Below, piece by piece: positions 61,950 through 62,184 of a stretch of 62,184 nt of DNA (positions are counted from its first letter, which is position 1; every line of letters begins with the position of its first letter). The notes beneath the pieces are model-generated. The model was not told where the DNA came from. It saw only the letters and a program-made list of their open reading frames with translations, and made no database searches. The position numbers were made by a program, and so were the translations under genes. The DNA comes from an uncultured Lachnospiraceae bacterium (lineage in GTDB: Bacteria > Bacillota > Clostridia > Lachnospirales > Lachnospiraceae): contig CALWSG010000026.1 of NCBI GenBank assembly GCA_944384155.1, positions 1 to 62,184 of the forward strand. The letters are read 5' to 3'.

Positions 61950-62184
61950 ATGGCAAGATTTACATTACCAAGAGATTTATATCATGGCAAGGGTGCTATG
62001 GAAAATCTCAAAACATTAGTTGGAAAAAAAGCTATCGTAGTTGTAGGCGGCGGTTCAATGAAGCGTTTTGGTTTCTTAGATAAAATAGTAAATTATCTTA
62101 AGGAAGCTGGTATGGAGGTTGAGCTGTTTGAGGGGGTAGAGCCTGATCCGTCTGTTGAGACAGTTATGAAGGGTGCAGAGGCTA
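61950..62184 (+). CDS. Iron-containing alcohol dehydrogenase, N-terminal part (cut by window edge)
   Basis: The first 78 codons of a gene running off the window. The protein begins MARFTLPRDLYHGKGAMENL, typical of group III iron-dependent alcohol dehydrogenases, and contains the nucleotide-binding GGGSMKRFGFLDKI stretch and VELFEGVEPDPSVETVMKGA. These match the N-terminus of Fe-ADH/butanol dehydrogenase-type enzymes, which reduce aldehydes with NAD(P)H during fermentation. Metal-ligand residues lie beyond the window. GAAAAGAGG precedes the ATG. Confidence 0.9.
   Translation, partial: MARFTLPRDLYHGKGAMENLKTLVGKKAIVVVGGGSMKRFGFLDKIVNYLKEAGMEVELFEGVEPDPSVETVMKGAEA

Noticed and set aside
61780..62019. 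79-codon plus-strand frame overlapping the WYL gene end and the alcohol dehydrogenase start
   Set aside because: It is out of frame with both genes, has no ribosome site, and the dehydrogenase frame from 61950 matches a known family.

Overview
The window reads as a chromosomal segment of a low-GC, anaerobic Firmicute, most likely a Lachnospiraceae member (Butyrivibrio/Roseburia/Agathobacter-like). This rests on AT-rich codon use with many AGA/AGG/ATA codons, strong GGAGG ribosome sites, frequent TTG/GTG starts, a Trp T-box leader, ABC sugar importers without their own ATPase, and many cytosolic glycosidases. No phage genes, transposases or CRISPR arrays were seen. The species is an inference.

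Layout. 0-7 kb: a membrane-anchored cohesin-like surface protein, clpC, a small unknown gene, radA and a soluble methyl-accepting-type protein. 7.1-9.2 kb: a visibly more AT-rich pair (secreted amidase-like protein and an internally duplicated membrane protein), followed by tRNA-Trp(CCA) and a small unknown gene. 9.8-15.8 kb: a complete fructose PTS unit (DeoR-type regulator, 1-phosphofructokinase, EIIABC, HPr, Enzyme I). Its HPr has Arg in place of the regulatory Ser46. A Cu/Zn superoxide dismutase is convergent to it. 16.5-20.1 kb: GH42 beta-galactosidase plus a GH30 lipoprotein. 20.3-27.2 kb: a nuclease-Rad3-type helicase fusion, a TIGR01906-like membrane protein and purL.

27.4-48.8 kb is the most distinctive part, a glycan capture, import and degradation locus. 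Two short lectin-like proteins with C-terminal membrane anchors precede an eight-gene array: a 1036-aa binding-protein fusion, two permeases, an NHL beta-propeller/Yip1 membrane fusion, a DUF5696 secreted protein that looks like an unassigned glycosidase, two more permeases with Lys-rich tails, and a lipoprotein binding protein. GH36 alpha-galactosidase, a GH43 enzyme and galactokinase follow. With the GH42/GH30 pair, these fit uptake of a galactose- and possibly arabinose-containing glycan, with final hydrolysis in the cytosol.

49-53.5 kb: a GldA/F/G-like ABC export operon with a DUF4340 protein. 53.5-54.7 kb: a convergent MFS transporter. 54.8-60.8 kb: a T-box-controlled trpEGCFBA operon that lacks trpD, followed by a WYL regulator and the start of an iron-containing alcohol dehydrogenase at the window edge.

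A non-coding theme runs through the window. Three copies of a palindromic element with GGAGCGT/ACGCTCC ends lie just before the ribosome sites of the fru regulator, ptsH and trpE. One copy is internally deleted, and two have compensating changes in an inner hairpin.
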